Assembly: GCA_036939975.1 (NCBI GenBank)
Contig: JALLPB010000843.1
Location: 1 to 12,556 of the forward strand
Source: Cyclostephanos tholiformis
Taxonomy: Eukaryota; Bacillariophyta; Thalassiosirophyceae; Thalassiosirales; Thalassiosiraceae
Length of the DNA: 12,556 nt
Direction: 5' to 3'
In this document: piece after piece, positions 1 through 8,205 of the stretch
Layout: every line of letters begins with the position of its first letter
Position numbering within the stretch: position 1 is the stretch's first letter
Position numbers and translations under genes: made by a program
The notes under the pieces: model-generated
What the model saw: the letters and a program-made list of their open reading frames with translations, nothing else
Told to the model about the DNA's origin: nothing
Database searches by the model: none

Positions 1-480
1 TGCATTTTTTGCACACTAGTGTACGCTAATCTGGTAGGGTAGGTAGTTAGTACTTTAAGGTACAAAACATTTAGACACTAGCGTTTTTCGAAATGAAACA
101 GTACCGTAGAAAAGTGATCCAGCTAGGATCAAAACCAGTCACCAATATTTTGCCCAATCATAACAATAACAGATTTATGTTGAGGAGGTATATCATGCAG
201 GACAGGAGGTCATGGGGCAGAGGAACAACAGGCTTGGAGGATCTGTGCTTTTGAGCATATTTTGGGGTGTTGGCAGAAATAGCTTGGTGGAGGCCAGCTT
301 GGAAGATTTATGGACGATCTCAATTGCCTTCCCTCAACTCAATATGTAGGCATTATTTGTAGGCTATGACCTTCATGAAGCTCTATTCCTCACCAAGTGA
401 TAAAGCCTTTGTGTTAGCGTTGGTGGAGAGTGACAAAAACAATCCGTAAGTAAATTTGGTGTTACATCAATTCAATATTT
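1..480. other. AT-rich intergenic stretch without a recognisable gene
   Basis: All frames are broken by stops and no domain or RNA gene can be recognised. Apart from the 29-nt repeat copy, the only structure seen is a 10-bp palindrome, acactagtgt, at 13-22. It is probably old transposon or intergenic sequence. Confidence 0.5.
112..140 (+). repeat. 29-nt direct repeat, copy 1
   Basis: This 29-nt stretch, with core gatccagctaggatca, recurs at 1085-1113 in the same orientation with three substitutions. The sequences on either side of the two copies do not match, so the repeat is short and sharply bounded. It could be a fragment of an element end or a footprint. The two copies bracket the decayed transposase-like region. 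Confidence 0.6.
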
Positions 481-660
481 GAATTGGATGATGAGGTGGT
501 AAGTTTATTCCTGCAATTGTTGATTTGTTACATAAATGAGACACTCACACTTTTTTTGCTGCACAAGATTCAATTTGAAAACAGGAAGTGGGGGGATGCA
601 GACAATGACTGCTTGCTTTCAGCTGATGGGGCTGACTTCAGAATTGCTAGTACAGCTACA
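481..660 (+). pseudogene. Decayed PIF/Harbinger-like (DDE_Tnp_4) transposase fragment, tentative
   Basis: The plus-strand frame through 481-660 reads roughly 60 codons without a stop. It includes IQFENRKWGDADNDC followed by LLSADGADFRIA. An ENR...NDCL.S.DG.DFR pattern is what I recall just around the first catalytic Asp of PIF/Harbinger-type transposases in algae and oomycetes; here the Asp would be that of ADGADF. No start codon fits, a stop lies just upstream in frame, and downstream the frame runs into low-complexity sequence instead of the rest of a DDE domain. If real, it is therefore a broken remnant. The match is from memory of the family pattern and the fragment is short, so this is a tentative call; chance resemblance is the alternative. 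Confidence 0.35.
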
Positions 661-960
661 TCAAAAACTATGGCTATGCCCATGACCATGACCATGATCC
701 CAATCATGACCACAACCACAACAATGGCCACACCCAGGACCCTACTAGGCTAACCCAACACCAACAGCTACTATGCCCATGGCTAATGGATTGATCACAT
801 CAACTATGGCTATGGCTATAGTGATAGCTACACCCATGGCAATGTCCATGGCTTCTTCCATTTTGACTAGTAACAAGGCTATGAATATGATGGCTATGGC
901 TACAGATAATAGCCCAATAGATAGAACTAACCCGGCAGCAACAGCACCCTGACAGCTACT
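660..960. repeat. Degenerate low-complexity tract (atggctatg / catgacc motifs)
   Basis: Short motifs such as ggctatggcta, catgaccatgac and acccatggc recur irregularly through this stretch. One plus frame reads alternating His-Asp-rich then Gly-Tyr-rich segments (for example HDHDHDPNHDHNHN, later NYGYGYSDSY) interrupted by stops. That looks like an eroded repeat-protein coding region or a mutated microsatellite. No intact ORF survives. Confidence 0.45.
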
Positions 961-1084
961 GTGGCTGTGTTTATTGTACATTTCAAGCATTGCCAGAAAT
1001 ACTCATGCTTACTTTGATCCCTCAGAAAACCGTTGGCTGTTTTATCATACAGGAATAAATACCAAAAAAAATAAAAATGTAAAG

Positions 1085-1113
1085 AAGTGATCCGGCTAGG
1101 ATCAGAACTAGTC
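1085..1113 (+). repeat. 29-nt direct repeat, copy 2
   Basis: Second copy of the 29-nt repeat at 112-140, in the same orientation with three substitutions (ccagct/ccggct, aaaac/agaac, ccagtc/ctagtc). The copies lie 973 bp apart. Confidence 0.6.
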
Positions 1114-1204
1114 TCTTGTCCCTTATCTTGGAAGAAAATCTGACTATTTAAATTATCAGCTTTTGTCTAATTCTCCCTGCATCTTTCACATCTCATCTCG
1201 TGCT

Positions 1205-1504
1205 TATGGTTGAAGATGTGATTTGGCTGATTGTTGAATCAATTTTTCTCCAATGTCTGTTCCCACTTTCTCTCCCTTGGTTTATTGTTGGTGCGTGCTA
1301 GTTTATTATCAGAAGCCAAAGACTGACTTCACCTCTCCCTCATTACTCACTGGGTATGGTTGAAGATGTGATTTGGATGATTGTTGAATCAATTTTTCTC
1401 CATTGTTTGTTCCCACTTTCTCTCTCTTGGTTTTTTGTTGGTGTGTGCTAGTTTATCATCAGAAGCCAAAGACTGACTTCACCTCTCCCTCATTACTCAC
1501 TTGG
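1205..1504 (+). repeat. Two tandem copies of a 150-bp unit
   Basis: Positions 1205-1354 and 1355-1504 are head-to-tail copies of a 150-bp unit beginning tatggttgaagatgtg and ending in cattactcac plus four bases. Counting by eye they differ at about eight positions with no gaps, and most differences are C/T changes. Neither copy has a convincing open reading frame. This is a fairly recent local tandem duplication in noncoding sequence. Confidence 0.9.
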
Positions 1505-2223
1505 TTACTGTTGTTGCTGGGATGCATTCATTGCCATTGCTGCTGCTGCAGATGACGTCTTGACAGGCTGCAGTTGGTCATCTGAGCTCTTAAGAGACAA
1601 AAATCTTTAAGCATTGAATCCAAAAAGCACTTATTAAGGAATCAGTACTCATGAAGCTTTAATGAAAAAAATGACGCATGGACTAATAGAGTAAAGTAAA
1701 GGAGATTTTATTTTTCAAAAAATCAATTTCAATGAGCAGTGTGTTTAGAAATTTAAAATTAACTTTTTGAATCTCTTGTTGTTTCTGCCGGAAAGTGTAC
1801 AGAAAAATGTTGTTCCCACCAAAATGTATGGTTCCCACCATTCCTGTAGTATGGTTTGTTAAGAAAATTTCAAAATTTTCTTCAAATTAACAAATGCTAC
1901 ATTGTCCGCTGTTTGTAAGTTATTGTTTTTGTTCCCAGCACACGACAGGTTCCCTCCCCATCCATGTGACAGTGTGTAACACCAGCGGAAATGAATGCCA
2001 GGAGGGGCAGGGTGGGGTATTTTTAACAAGCCATGAGGGGCTTTGCCACTGACTAAAAATGAGTGTTGTACAAATAGGTCCATAGGATTTTTTTGGGAAG
2101 GGGGATTGAGAAAAGGGGGGGAAGCTCCAAGGGCTACGGATTCACAGAGATGTAATTCCTCTGCAAGCCTTTCTGTTGAAATTCCTATTATTTTTTGCCA
2201 AAGCATTTCTGGCAGTTCTTAAG
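1505..2223. other. Intergenic stretch without a recognisable gene
   Basis: Nothing I can name lies here. A 115-codon frame on the minus strand (1859-2206) has no recognisable motif and lies in sequence with runs of G and T. A short inverted repeat (cagatgac / gtcatctg, about 1549-1590) is too small to interpret. The phrase gttcccacca occurs twice around 1812-1840. Confidence 0.4.
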
Positions 2224-2392
2224 AGTTCCTAGGAGCCCTCACAGCTGCCTACTAAAAGTTACAAGAAAGGGATTTTTTCATGTACATTAATAAAGAGTCC
2301 TAAGAATCTCCCATACGCAATAGTGTACAATAGTTCCTATAAGTAAAGGTACAAAAAAGGGATTTTTCGTTTCCATTCATAGGGAGTCCTAC
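2224..2392 (+). repeat. Diverged direct repeat pair
   Basis: Two related segments lie about 109 bp apart, at about 2224-2302 and 2333-2392. Each starts with gttccta, continues through (a)aagggattttt, and ends in gagtccta. The second copy is shorter because of a deletion near its start. It is an old tandem duplication in AT-rich sequence with no coding capacity seen. Confidence 0.55.
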
Positions 2393-2587
2393 CTATTTCC
2401 TTGTATGTATGTTTGTTGATCGTGTAAATTCTCGCAGATGCCTAATACTAAAGTATGAGAAAGGGTTGGTTGTCTATAACTGATCTACCCTGATTTATTT
2501 ATGGTACACAGCGACAATGGACACCAATGATGACACACTTTAAATCTTTATATATACCTGATGCAGGCACTGACAAATAGAGTTATC

Positions 2588-3189
2588 TACCATAGGCCGG
2601 GAGATCAGCACCAAACACTAAATCTATCTAATTAGTCAGAAAACAAATTAAAAATAGGAGGAATTAAATTGCTTCATGATTTGGTCCTTTTCAGAAACCC
2701 TCAACACAACTGTTACATTTAGCACAAAATGTTGCATTTTTTATACACTTGGGTCAACTCATGAAACTTACCCCAGCCTGAGAGACAAAAGAAAAACAAC
2801 ACACACCGGTTTTGGCAGGAAAGCACTGTTGAATAATTTTTAGCTGTCACATCTTAGAACATTAGTTGGTCCTTATCTCCTGGCCTATAGATGGTATATT
2901 ATTATTAGGCCAGGGATAGAAAAAGGTTCTAGGATGTGACAGCTAAATCATTCAACTATGCTTGCCCATCAACCCCTGAGCATGTCATTTTTCATTTGTA
3001 TCATGGGCTATGGTAAGTTTCATGAGTCAACCCAAATATAAAAAATGCAAAATTTTGTGCTGAATTTAATGGTTGCATCAAGAGTTCCTGAAAATGGCCG
3101 CATTGTCCAGCAATTTAGTTCCTCCAGTGTTTAATTTTCTAACTAATTGAGATAGATTTAGTGTCTGGTCTTATCTCCCGGGCTGTACC
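2588..3189. mobile_element. Large foldback palindrome (non-autonomous foldback/MITE-like element)
   Basis: The segment is an imperfect inverted repeat with arms of about 296 bp (2592-2887) and 280 bp (2906-3185) around an 18-nt loop (2888-2905). The arms match along their whole length. Clear anchors are cactaaatctatct at 2616-2629 against 3151-3164, the 25-nt block 2721-2745 against 3037-3061 (one mismatch), actcatgaaacttacc at 2757-2772 against 3012-3027, and tggccta/taggcca at the apex. Outer ends read ataggccgggagat and its near complement. TACC is present just outside both ends (2588-2591 and 3186-3189) and could be a 4-bp target duplication, though that is short enough to be chance. No coding frame is present. 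The structure fits a foldback element or long-TIR MITE that depends on a transposase encoded elsewhere; it could also be transcribed into a long double-stranded RNA. Confidence 0.75.
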
Positions 3190-3219
3190 TTTTGAGCCCC
3201 ATGTGGCAACAGGTGGAAA

Positions 3220-3238
3220 AACTGCTTGTCAAGCAGTT
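3220..3238. repeat. Short perfect hairpin beside the foldback element
   Basis: aactgctt, a 3-nt loop gtc and aagcagtt form a perfect 8-bp stem just outside the right end of the foldback element. It has no T-run and no adjacent gene end, so no terminator role is claimed. Confidence 0.4.
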
Positions 3239-3313
3239 GCCATGTGGATGTAACCTTTGGTACGAAACACCCACATAAACACAACAACATCATCCTTGGT
3301 ACCATGGCCAATA

Positions 3314-3745
3314 TACCGTACTACACGCAGCCGAAGCTGCACGCAGCCGAAGCTATTTACGAGAAAATTGTACGTATCCTCTTTCTGAATGTTTCAATTC
3401 TCTTCAATTCCTACAGCTAGCACTTATTCCAATGCCACGCCTGTCTTCCTATTTACAAGAGCTTTCTGGCGATATTCAGTTCGTCGTTGTTCGACGAGTA
3501 GTTCCAAAGTTATGCCTTGCCGACCTGTGTGATAACTCCTTCGCGTAATTTTACTAACAAAAGTAAGGCAAAAAAAACACAAAAACACAACACAACTCGC
3601 GGAGCCCCCCTGAATCCCTAATGTCATCCTTGCCGGTAGCGTAGGAATACTACATCAAAAATATTTCACGCCGGCCAAGCTTTTAGAGTAAACCTCTTTC
3701 TCACTTTTGTTGTTTTTTATTGCTTGTGCTGCGTGTAGTACGGTA
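3314..3745. mobile_element. MITE-like element with 18-bp perfect terminal inverted repeats, TA ends
   Basis: taccgtactacacgcagc at 3314-3331 is the exact reverse complement of 3728-3745, giving a 432-bp segment. By chance an 18-bp perfect inverted match within a 12.5-kb window is very unlikely. Each end is TA, so the layout can be read as TA target duplications plus 16-bp inverted repeats, as in Tc1/mariner-derived MITEs. The interior codes for no transposase; frames there (for instance 3424-3627 on the minus strand) show no domain. The left end also holds a tandem pair of the 16-mer cacgcagccgaagct(g/a) at 3324-3355. Superfamily assignment is inferred from the TA ends only. Confidence 0.6.
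3324..3355 (+). repeat. 16-bp tandem repeat x2
   Basis: cacgcagccgaagctg is followed directly by cacgcagccgaagcta. The first copy overlaps the left terminal inverted repeat of the MITE-like element, so the second may be a duplicated sub-terminal motif of the kind transposases bind. Confidence 0.7.
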
Positions 3746-4051
3746 GTGTATTGTCCTGGTGACTCGTATCGTACGATACAAGAAGAGAGGCAGTCGCTCG
3801 TTGTCGTACTTTCGAAATAAAATACCTAGAGAGGAATTAGTTTTATTATTCGGTGTTTTCCTCTCTCTCCCTTTGCACGAAAAGGGAGTCTTCGCACGAC
3901 CTGACGATTTTGGCCGGCTCATCAGCCTCTTATTATTTTTTTCCTCGGCTACACACACAGGACATTCCTTCATAATATTATTTCTTCATAATATATAATC
4001 ATCATGATCGGAACCTATCGTTACTATATATTTTTCGATCGCGCGAAAAAT
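3746..4051 (+). promoter_or_regulatory. Presumed promoter and 5' leader of the SdrD_B/PDZ gene
   Basis: No gene is seen here. A perfect 14-bp palindrome gtatcgtacgatac lies at 3766-3779. Just before the first ATG, cttcataatat occurs twice with a 16-bp period (3968-3978 and 3984-3994), within AT-rich sequence ending ataatatataatcatc. These are candidate promoter elements by position only. An in-frame upstream ATG at 4004 would add 16 residues to the downstream protein. Confidence 0.3.
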
Positions 4052-5882
4052 ATGCGAATTATGACGACAACTCCCGGAATCGCGGTCGCGATGCTAGTAC
4101 TACTGGCAATGGCGACGGCATCGGCCGTACGACGGCACGAAACCGTGATGTCGTCTTCCCCGTCGTCGTCGTCCTCCTCCTCCTCCTCCTCCTCGACGTA
4201 CCGTCGTCGTCGACGTCGCATGCAGACGACGAACGGAATCATCATCGACGACGTCCCAATCGCGACGATAGGGGGGAACGTCTACGAGGACGCGGACATG
4301 AATGGCATTCGCGACGAGAACGATCCGCCCGTTTCCGACGTGGGCGTGTCGATATATTCGTGCGATACCGGCATGCTCATCGACGAGACGACGTCGGACG
4401 CGGACGGTACGTACCTCCTCGCGGTAATCGAGTCATCATCATCCTCGTCGTCGTCGTCGTCGTCATCATCGTCGTCGTCAATTCCGTCGTCGTCGTCGTC
4501 GTGCTACTACGTCCAATTCGAGACATCGTCATCCTACGCCTACACGTACCCGATCAACGGCGAGACGTCCGACATTGACGTATCGTTCGTCGTCGGGGAG
4601 GGCGGCGATGATGATGGGGGAGGAGGAGGAGGAGGAGGAGGAGGAGGATCGAATGTGGTAACCAGCGTCATCACGGACGTCGATGCCGGCATCGCGTACG
4701 TTGGCGTCGTCATCACCCCCCCGCCGACGTTGGCTTACGTAAGCACCGCCCCGACGACGACGTCCTCCTCGCCGATCGTCATCGGATCGTCGATACGACC
4801 CGAAATGGCGTGGACGATGCCGACGTACTCCCCCACCGTCGACGTCGACGTAGGAGGAGGAGGGACGAGCACGGGGCCGACGAGCGACGATCCCGCCGCT
4901 CCCGTCGACGGCACGTCGCATTCGACGACGCCGTCGCCGACGATGACGACAACGATCTACGACTCGCCGACGACGTACCCGCCCTCCTCCTCCTCCCCCT
5001 CCACATACGCGCCCTCCACCCACGCCATCGTGTCATCGAACGCGGTAGACGAGGACGACGATGTCGACGACGTCGACGACGTACCGCATTCGATCGAATC
5101 GAGGGTGATCGTCGCGTTGTACGACCTGACGTCGACGATGGACGACGATGCCACATCGATGTACGAAAATACGTGCGGGATATTCCTGAACGAACAGCTA
5201 TCGATCGCGACACCGCCGATATACGATCTGACTTGCGAGGTATCCGGACAGGAGGTGAAGGGTTCGTCGTCATCGTCGTCGTCGAATCGCAATCGCAATC
5301 GTCGTCTGTCGAGGGCGGACGAGCTGGTCGACGAGAGTCGCCGAACGTCGTTGGCCGTCGAGACCAAGGTAACGGGCAAGTCGAACTCGACGTCGTACTC
5401 CTCCTCCTCCTCGTCGTCGTCGTCGTCTCCGTCGTCTTCGAACTCGAAATTCAACGACCTGCTCGTGGGCACGTTCAACGTGCAGGGATACCTCTTCCTC
5501 GAGGGGCTGATTCGGGGGGAGGGGGGGGACGGTGAATTATCGGGGACGACGACCGATTACTTCGACGACGTCGGGGAGGTCCGCGGCTCCCACGGCGTCG
5601 TGCCCACGTCGAACCCGGATGGGGACGATGCCGACGCGAGTGGCGTCGAGGCCGTCGTGGCGCAATTGACTCACCTGCACATCGGCGTCATCGCCGTTGC
5701 CGGGATCGTCGTGGCGCTGTCGCTTTGCTGCTGCATTCGCGGGGTCAGGAGGAGAGGATGGGGAGGGGGGGGGGACGATGGACGAAAGTACGACCGCGAC
5801 GAGGTCGATGCCGATACGACGAAGAGAGATGACGGCGAGATGAAATCTCGCAAGTTCGTACCTCCCATCGATACCACCGGCC

Positions 5883-5916
<34 letters not shown>

Positions 5917-6427
5917 AGGGAGGGGGGGTGGCAGGAGGTCGATGGACGTCCCTCCCCCGTCAGCATCCGACGGGGCCGGGATCGGCGATGCCGCGACTTC
6001 CTCGCCCACGTCCACGACGTCGAGTATCTACGTCGCCGACGACGCCTACGTCGATGGGGTGGAGACCGGCCTACGGGACGTCGTTACCGCGTCATCGTCG
6101 TCGTCGTCTTCGTCTTCGTACGATGGGGAAAATGATGCCACCAGATGCGATTCCGTTCGCAGGGAGGTCCTCGCCCCCCGGGGAAAGCTTGGCGTGATCG
6201 TGGCGAACGCCTTCCGACCCAACGAGTCCGGCGCCGTGAGGTACGGCCCCGCCGTATTCTCGTTGAAGGCCGGATCGCCGATGGCTGGCCTATTGAATGT
6301 GGGGGACGTGATCGTCGCCATCGACGACGTAGACACGAGCGAGTACACGGTCGAGCGACTTTCCCAGTTGTTGATTGATACCGTCGGACGGGAAAGGAAG
6401 ATCACGGTCCTGAGCGCACGTCGTTGA
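4052..6427 (+). CDS. Secreted single-pass membrane protein with SdrD_B-like ectodomain and cytosolic PDZ domain
   Basis: The frame encodes 791 residues from ATG 4052; an in-frame ATG at 4004 would give 807. I chose 4052 because it yields a clean signal peptide (residues 1-25, hydrophobic core ending ATASA). In order: a Ser run and Arg cluster (about 36-56); an SdrD_B/Cna-B-like domain (about 74-124, GGNVYEDADMNGIRDENDPP, with a DxDxNG calcium-type loop and closing DADGTYLLAV); Ser, Gly and Thr/Pro-rich stalk; a more ordered region (about 352-500) with Cys in ENTCGIFL and LTCEVSGQ; a membrane helix (about 540-564, IGVIAVAGIVVALSLCCC) followed by RGVRRR, predicting a cytosolic tail; Gly- and Ser-rich linker; and a C-terminal PDZ-like domain (711-789, KLGVIVANAF loop, AGSPMAGLLNVGDVIVAIDD). 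The role is unknown; surface adhesion or wall attachment with an internal scaffold is inferred. It converges on the gene at 6596-7786. Introns cannot be excluded but none is needed. Confidence 0.85.
4433..4503 (+). repeat. Serine-codon repeat tract (TCN)n in the surface-protein gene
   Basis: A run of tca, tcc and tcg codons, interrupted by att ccg, encodes about 20 serines after the SdrD_B-like domain. Similar TCN tracts lie at about 4153-4197, 5263-5283, 5395-5446 and 6091-6120, a GGA tract at 4618-4650 and a GGC tract at about 5886-5916. The Ser runs use mixed synonymous codons, so they are not simple clean microsatellites. Confidence 0.8.
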
Positions 6428-6595
6428 TGGTTTAGGGTTCACACGCATGAGAGGCCGCGGTTGGTAACAACGAGGCGAAATAGAAATGGTACGTCGGGAT
6501 TCTAGAACGAATTACAGTACGTTTTTGTGTTGTGGTATCACTTTAGAATTCGCTATCACTGTATGCACTCGGATTCGAGAACCAACTCGTCAATC

Positions 6596-7786
6596 TCAAA
6601 TCATTAATGAACTAGTCTGATTCCCCTGACACACCACTTTCGAATCCTTGAACAGTTTAATCGCATCCAAAAACTGATACCCATACTGACCCTCCGAGTC
6701 CGGTTCGATTGAAGAACCCTCCCACCATTCATTAAAAGATGTGATGAACATAAGATTGGGGAACTCATTTTGATACCACACCGGACGTGGCAGACATGCA
6801 AACACTTGCAACTGCTGCATAAAACCTTCGGCATCCCCAGCAAGTTTTTTATGTCCCTCTCTAAAATCGTGGTATTTGGGTAAGACGTGGGGGAAAAAGA
6901 CTGTCTCCTTGGACCATCTTTGATATACGGGGAGAGCTTCGCGGAACATGTAGTTCACAGCGTGTTCTCCATCTTGGACGCGGGTGTACTGGTACATGTT
7001 GTAGGAGGCGTAGACTTCGAACACGGGTGAGTTGTCACGGATGCCATTTGGGGAGGTGTGGGGTGAGCTGTTGTCATCGTAGTAGGGGTTGTCTGCGATG
7101 ATTAGGATGTTTCTGCCTACTTTACTGTTGATTGTATGGAGCATTTTGGAATGAAAGTTTTTCCAGGATCTTGTCAAGTATACGTAGACCACCGGTCTGC
7201 CATTAATGTGCCAATAGGACGGATGATCAAAATACGTCTCCTTGAAGTAAATCATATCGGACACGAAATCGTCTATCGTCCCATTGGCGAAATCACCATC
7301 TGACGCGGTCAACGCGCCCTTGCTTTCGTACAACATGGCGAAATTGATTTTGGCAATATTGCTCGCCTTGAGCGTGGTATTGAGAAATTTCTTTTCCGCA
7401 GGACTATTCCGTTTCCACCACGATACAACAAAGCAGTCAATGCCGCCACGCACTGCCATTTCGACGTGTTGTTCTGCTACGGAGATTTGATCGGAGCCGT
7501 AGTGCCCCAGGAGGGGGCGGAGGTCTTGTCCGTACTTGGACCAAGCGCCAGCGCCAGCGACGTACCAGGGATAATAGAATGCCAAGAATATGAATTCCTT
7601 TTTTAGAGACACGTTAGCTTCGACGGTGGTGGAGAAGGAGAGCGATGAGAAGTTTGCCCATATCATAACGATGGACGCCACCAAGGCCATGGCATGCCAG
7701 AAGCGATCGCTTCCCATGGCGTTGAGAGATGGTCGGCGACGTAAACATTCCCAACGAAGGATATTTCGGGGAGTGGAAAGAGACAT
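6596..7786 (-). CDS. GH99-like glycoside hydrolase (endo-mannosidase/WbsX-type fold), signal-anchored
   Basis: This is a single-exon frame of 396 residues. Residues about 30-50 (FWHAMALVASIVMIW...) form a signal anchor or signal peptide, so the enzyme should sit in the ER/Golgi lumen or outside the cell. The catalytic part starts with FLAFYYPWY (67-75), continues through GGIDCFVVSWW (114-124) and RPVVYVYL (197-204), and ends with FITSFNEWWEGSSIEPD (347-363). In characterised GH99 enzymes such as MANEA the SFNEWHEG motif carries the two active-site glutamates; here they correspond to E353 and E356, both present. Sequons occur at N45, N58, N136, N168, N239 and N389. The length fits a full catalytic domain. 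Substrate is uncertain: GH99 proper cleaves internal alpha-mannosidic bonds, but related families differ. An internal Met24 has a better start context (gccATGg), giving 373 residues. It converges with the surface-protein gene across 168 bp. Confidence 0.85.
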   Translation of the reverse strand: MSLSTPRNILRWECLRRRPSLNAMGSDRFWHAMALVASIVMIWANFSSLSFSTTVEANVSLKKEFIFLAFYYPWYVAGAGAWSKYGQDLRPLLGHYGSDQISVAEQHVEMAVRGGIDCFVVSWWKRNSPAEKKFLNTTLKASNIAKINFAMLYESKGALTASDGDFANGTIDDFVSDMIYFKETYFDHPSYWHINGRPVVYVYLTRSWKNFHSKMLHTINSKVGRNILIIADNPYYDDNSSPHTSPNGIRDNSPVFEVYASYNMYQYTRVQDGEHAVNYMFREALPVYQRWSKETVFFPHVLPKYHDFREGHKKLAGDAEGFMQQLQVFACLPRPVWYQNEFPNLMFITSFNEWWEGSSIEPDSEGQYGYQFLDAIKLFKDSKVVCQGNQTSSLMI

Positions 7787-8070
7787 CGATTCTGCGTCGT
7801 TTCCGTGACAACGAATTGATGTTCGTCATGGATGGCTTGAGAGATGATCGTCATAGGCAACGGATATCGCGACCAATCGATATTTTTTTGGCGCGGAGAG
7901 AGAGGAGAAAATTTTGCGTCATTGTCGACAATGAACCAACGTACGAATAAATCTCTTAATAGGAACCTGTACATAGGACTCATAAAATTAAAAGGAAACG
8001 TTTGCGATTTGGCGGGAACGAAAAACGGACGAAATTTCGGTAAAAAAACTTGTTGGACCCATTTTCAATT

Positions 8071-8205
8071 ATGGTCATCATTCGATTCGTCTTTGTCTTG
8101 TTCTTATTGCTTTTCTTTCAGTTTTGTCCAGAAAATGCTGTGGTGCGAAATCATGCTGGTTACGACCTCACCAAAACTCTACCTACCTACTTTTTGTACT
8201 CGTAA
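8071..8205 (+). CDS. Possible tiny secreted peptide or first exon of a small secreted protein
   Basis: The frame reads 44 residues beginning MVIIRFVFVLFLLLFFQFC, a strong signal-peptide-like start, followed by PENAVVRNHAGYDLTKTLP and a short tail. The stop overlaps a consensus 5' splice site (gtaagt at 8202-8207). It may therefore be a first exon that splices on, for instance to cag/cag acceptors at 8357-8362, which would continue in an open frame ending at 8420. An ORF this short can arise by chance and T-rich DNA easily mimics a signal peptide. No family is recognised. Confidence 0.3.
   Translation: MVIIRFVFVLFLLLFFQFCPENAVVRNHAGYDLTKTLPTYFLYS

Noticed and set aside
1859..2206. 115-codon minus-strand frame in the AT-rich region
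   Set aside because: No motif, no signal peptide, no coding context; this length is reachable by chance. Kept only as a remark in the intergenic entry.
1..3313. CRISPR array or phage attachment site suggested by repeats
   Set aside because: The repeats are a tandem pair, dispersed pairs and a palindrome; there is no regular repeat-spacer pattern and no prokaryotic gene.
3424..3998. Open frames on both strands across 3424-3998
   Set aside because: No recognisable domains; they lie in or just after the MITE-like element and in the presumed promoter.
4529..5535. Long Arg/Asp-rich frames on both strands inside the surface-protein gene
   Set aside because: They are shadows of TCN/GAC-type codon repeats in the real gene; their composition is extreme (Arg or Asp runs) and they have no domain.
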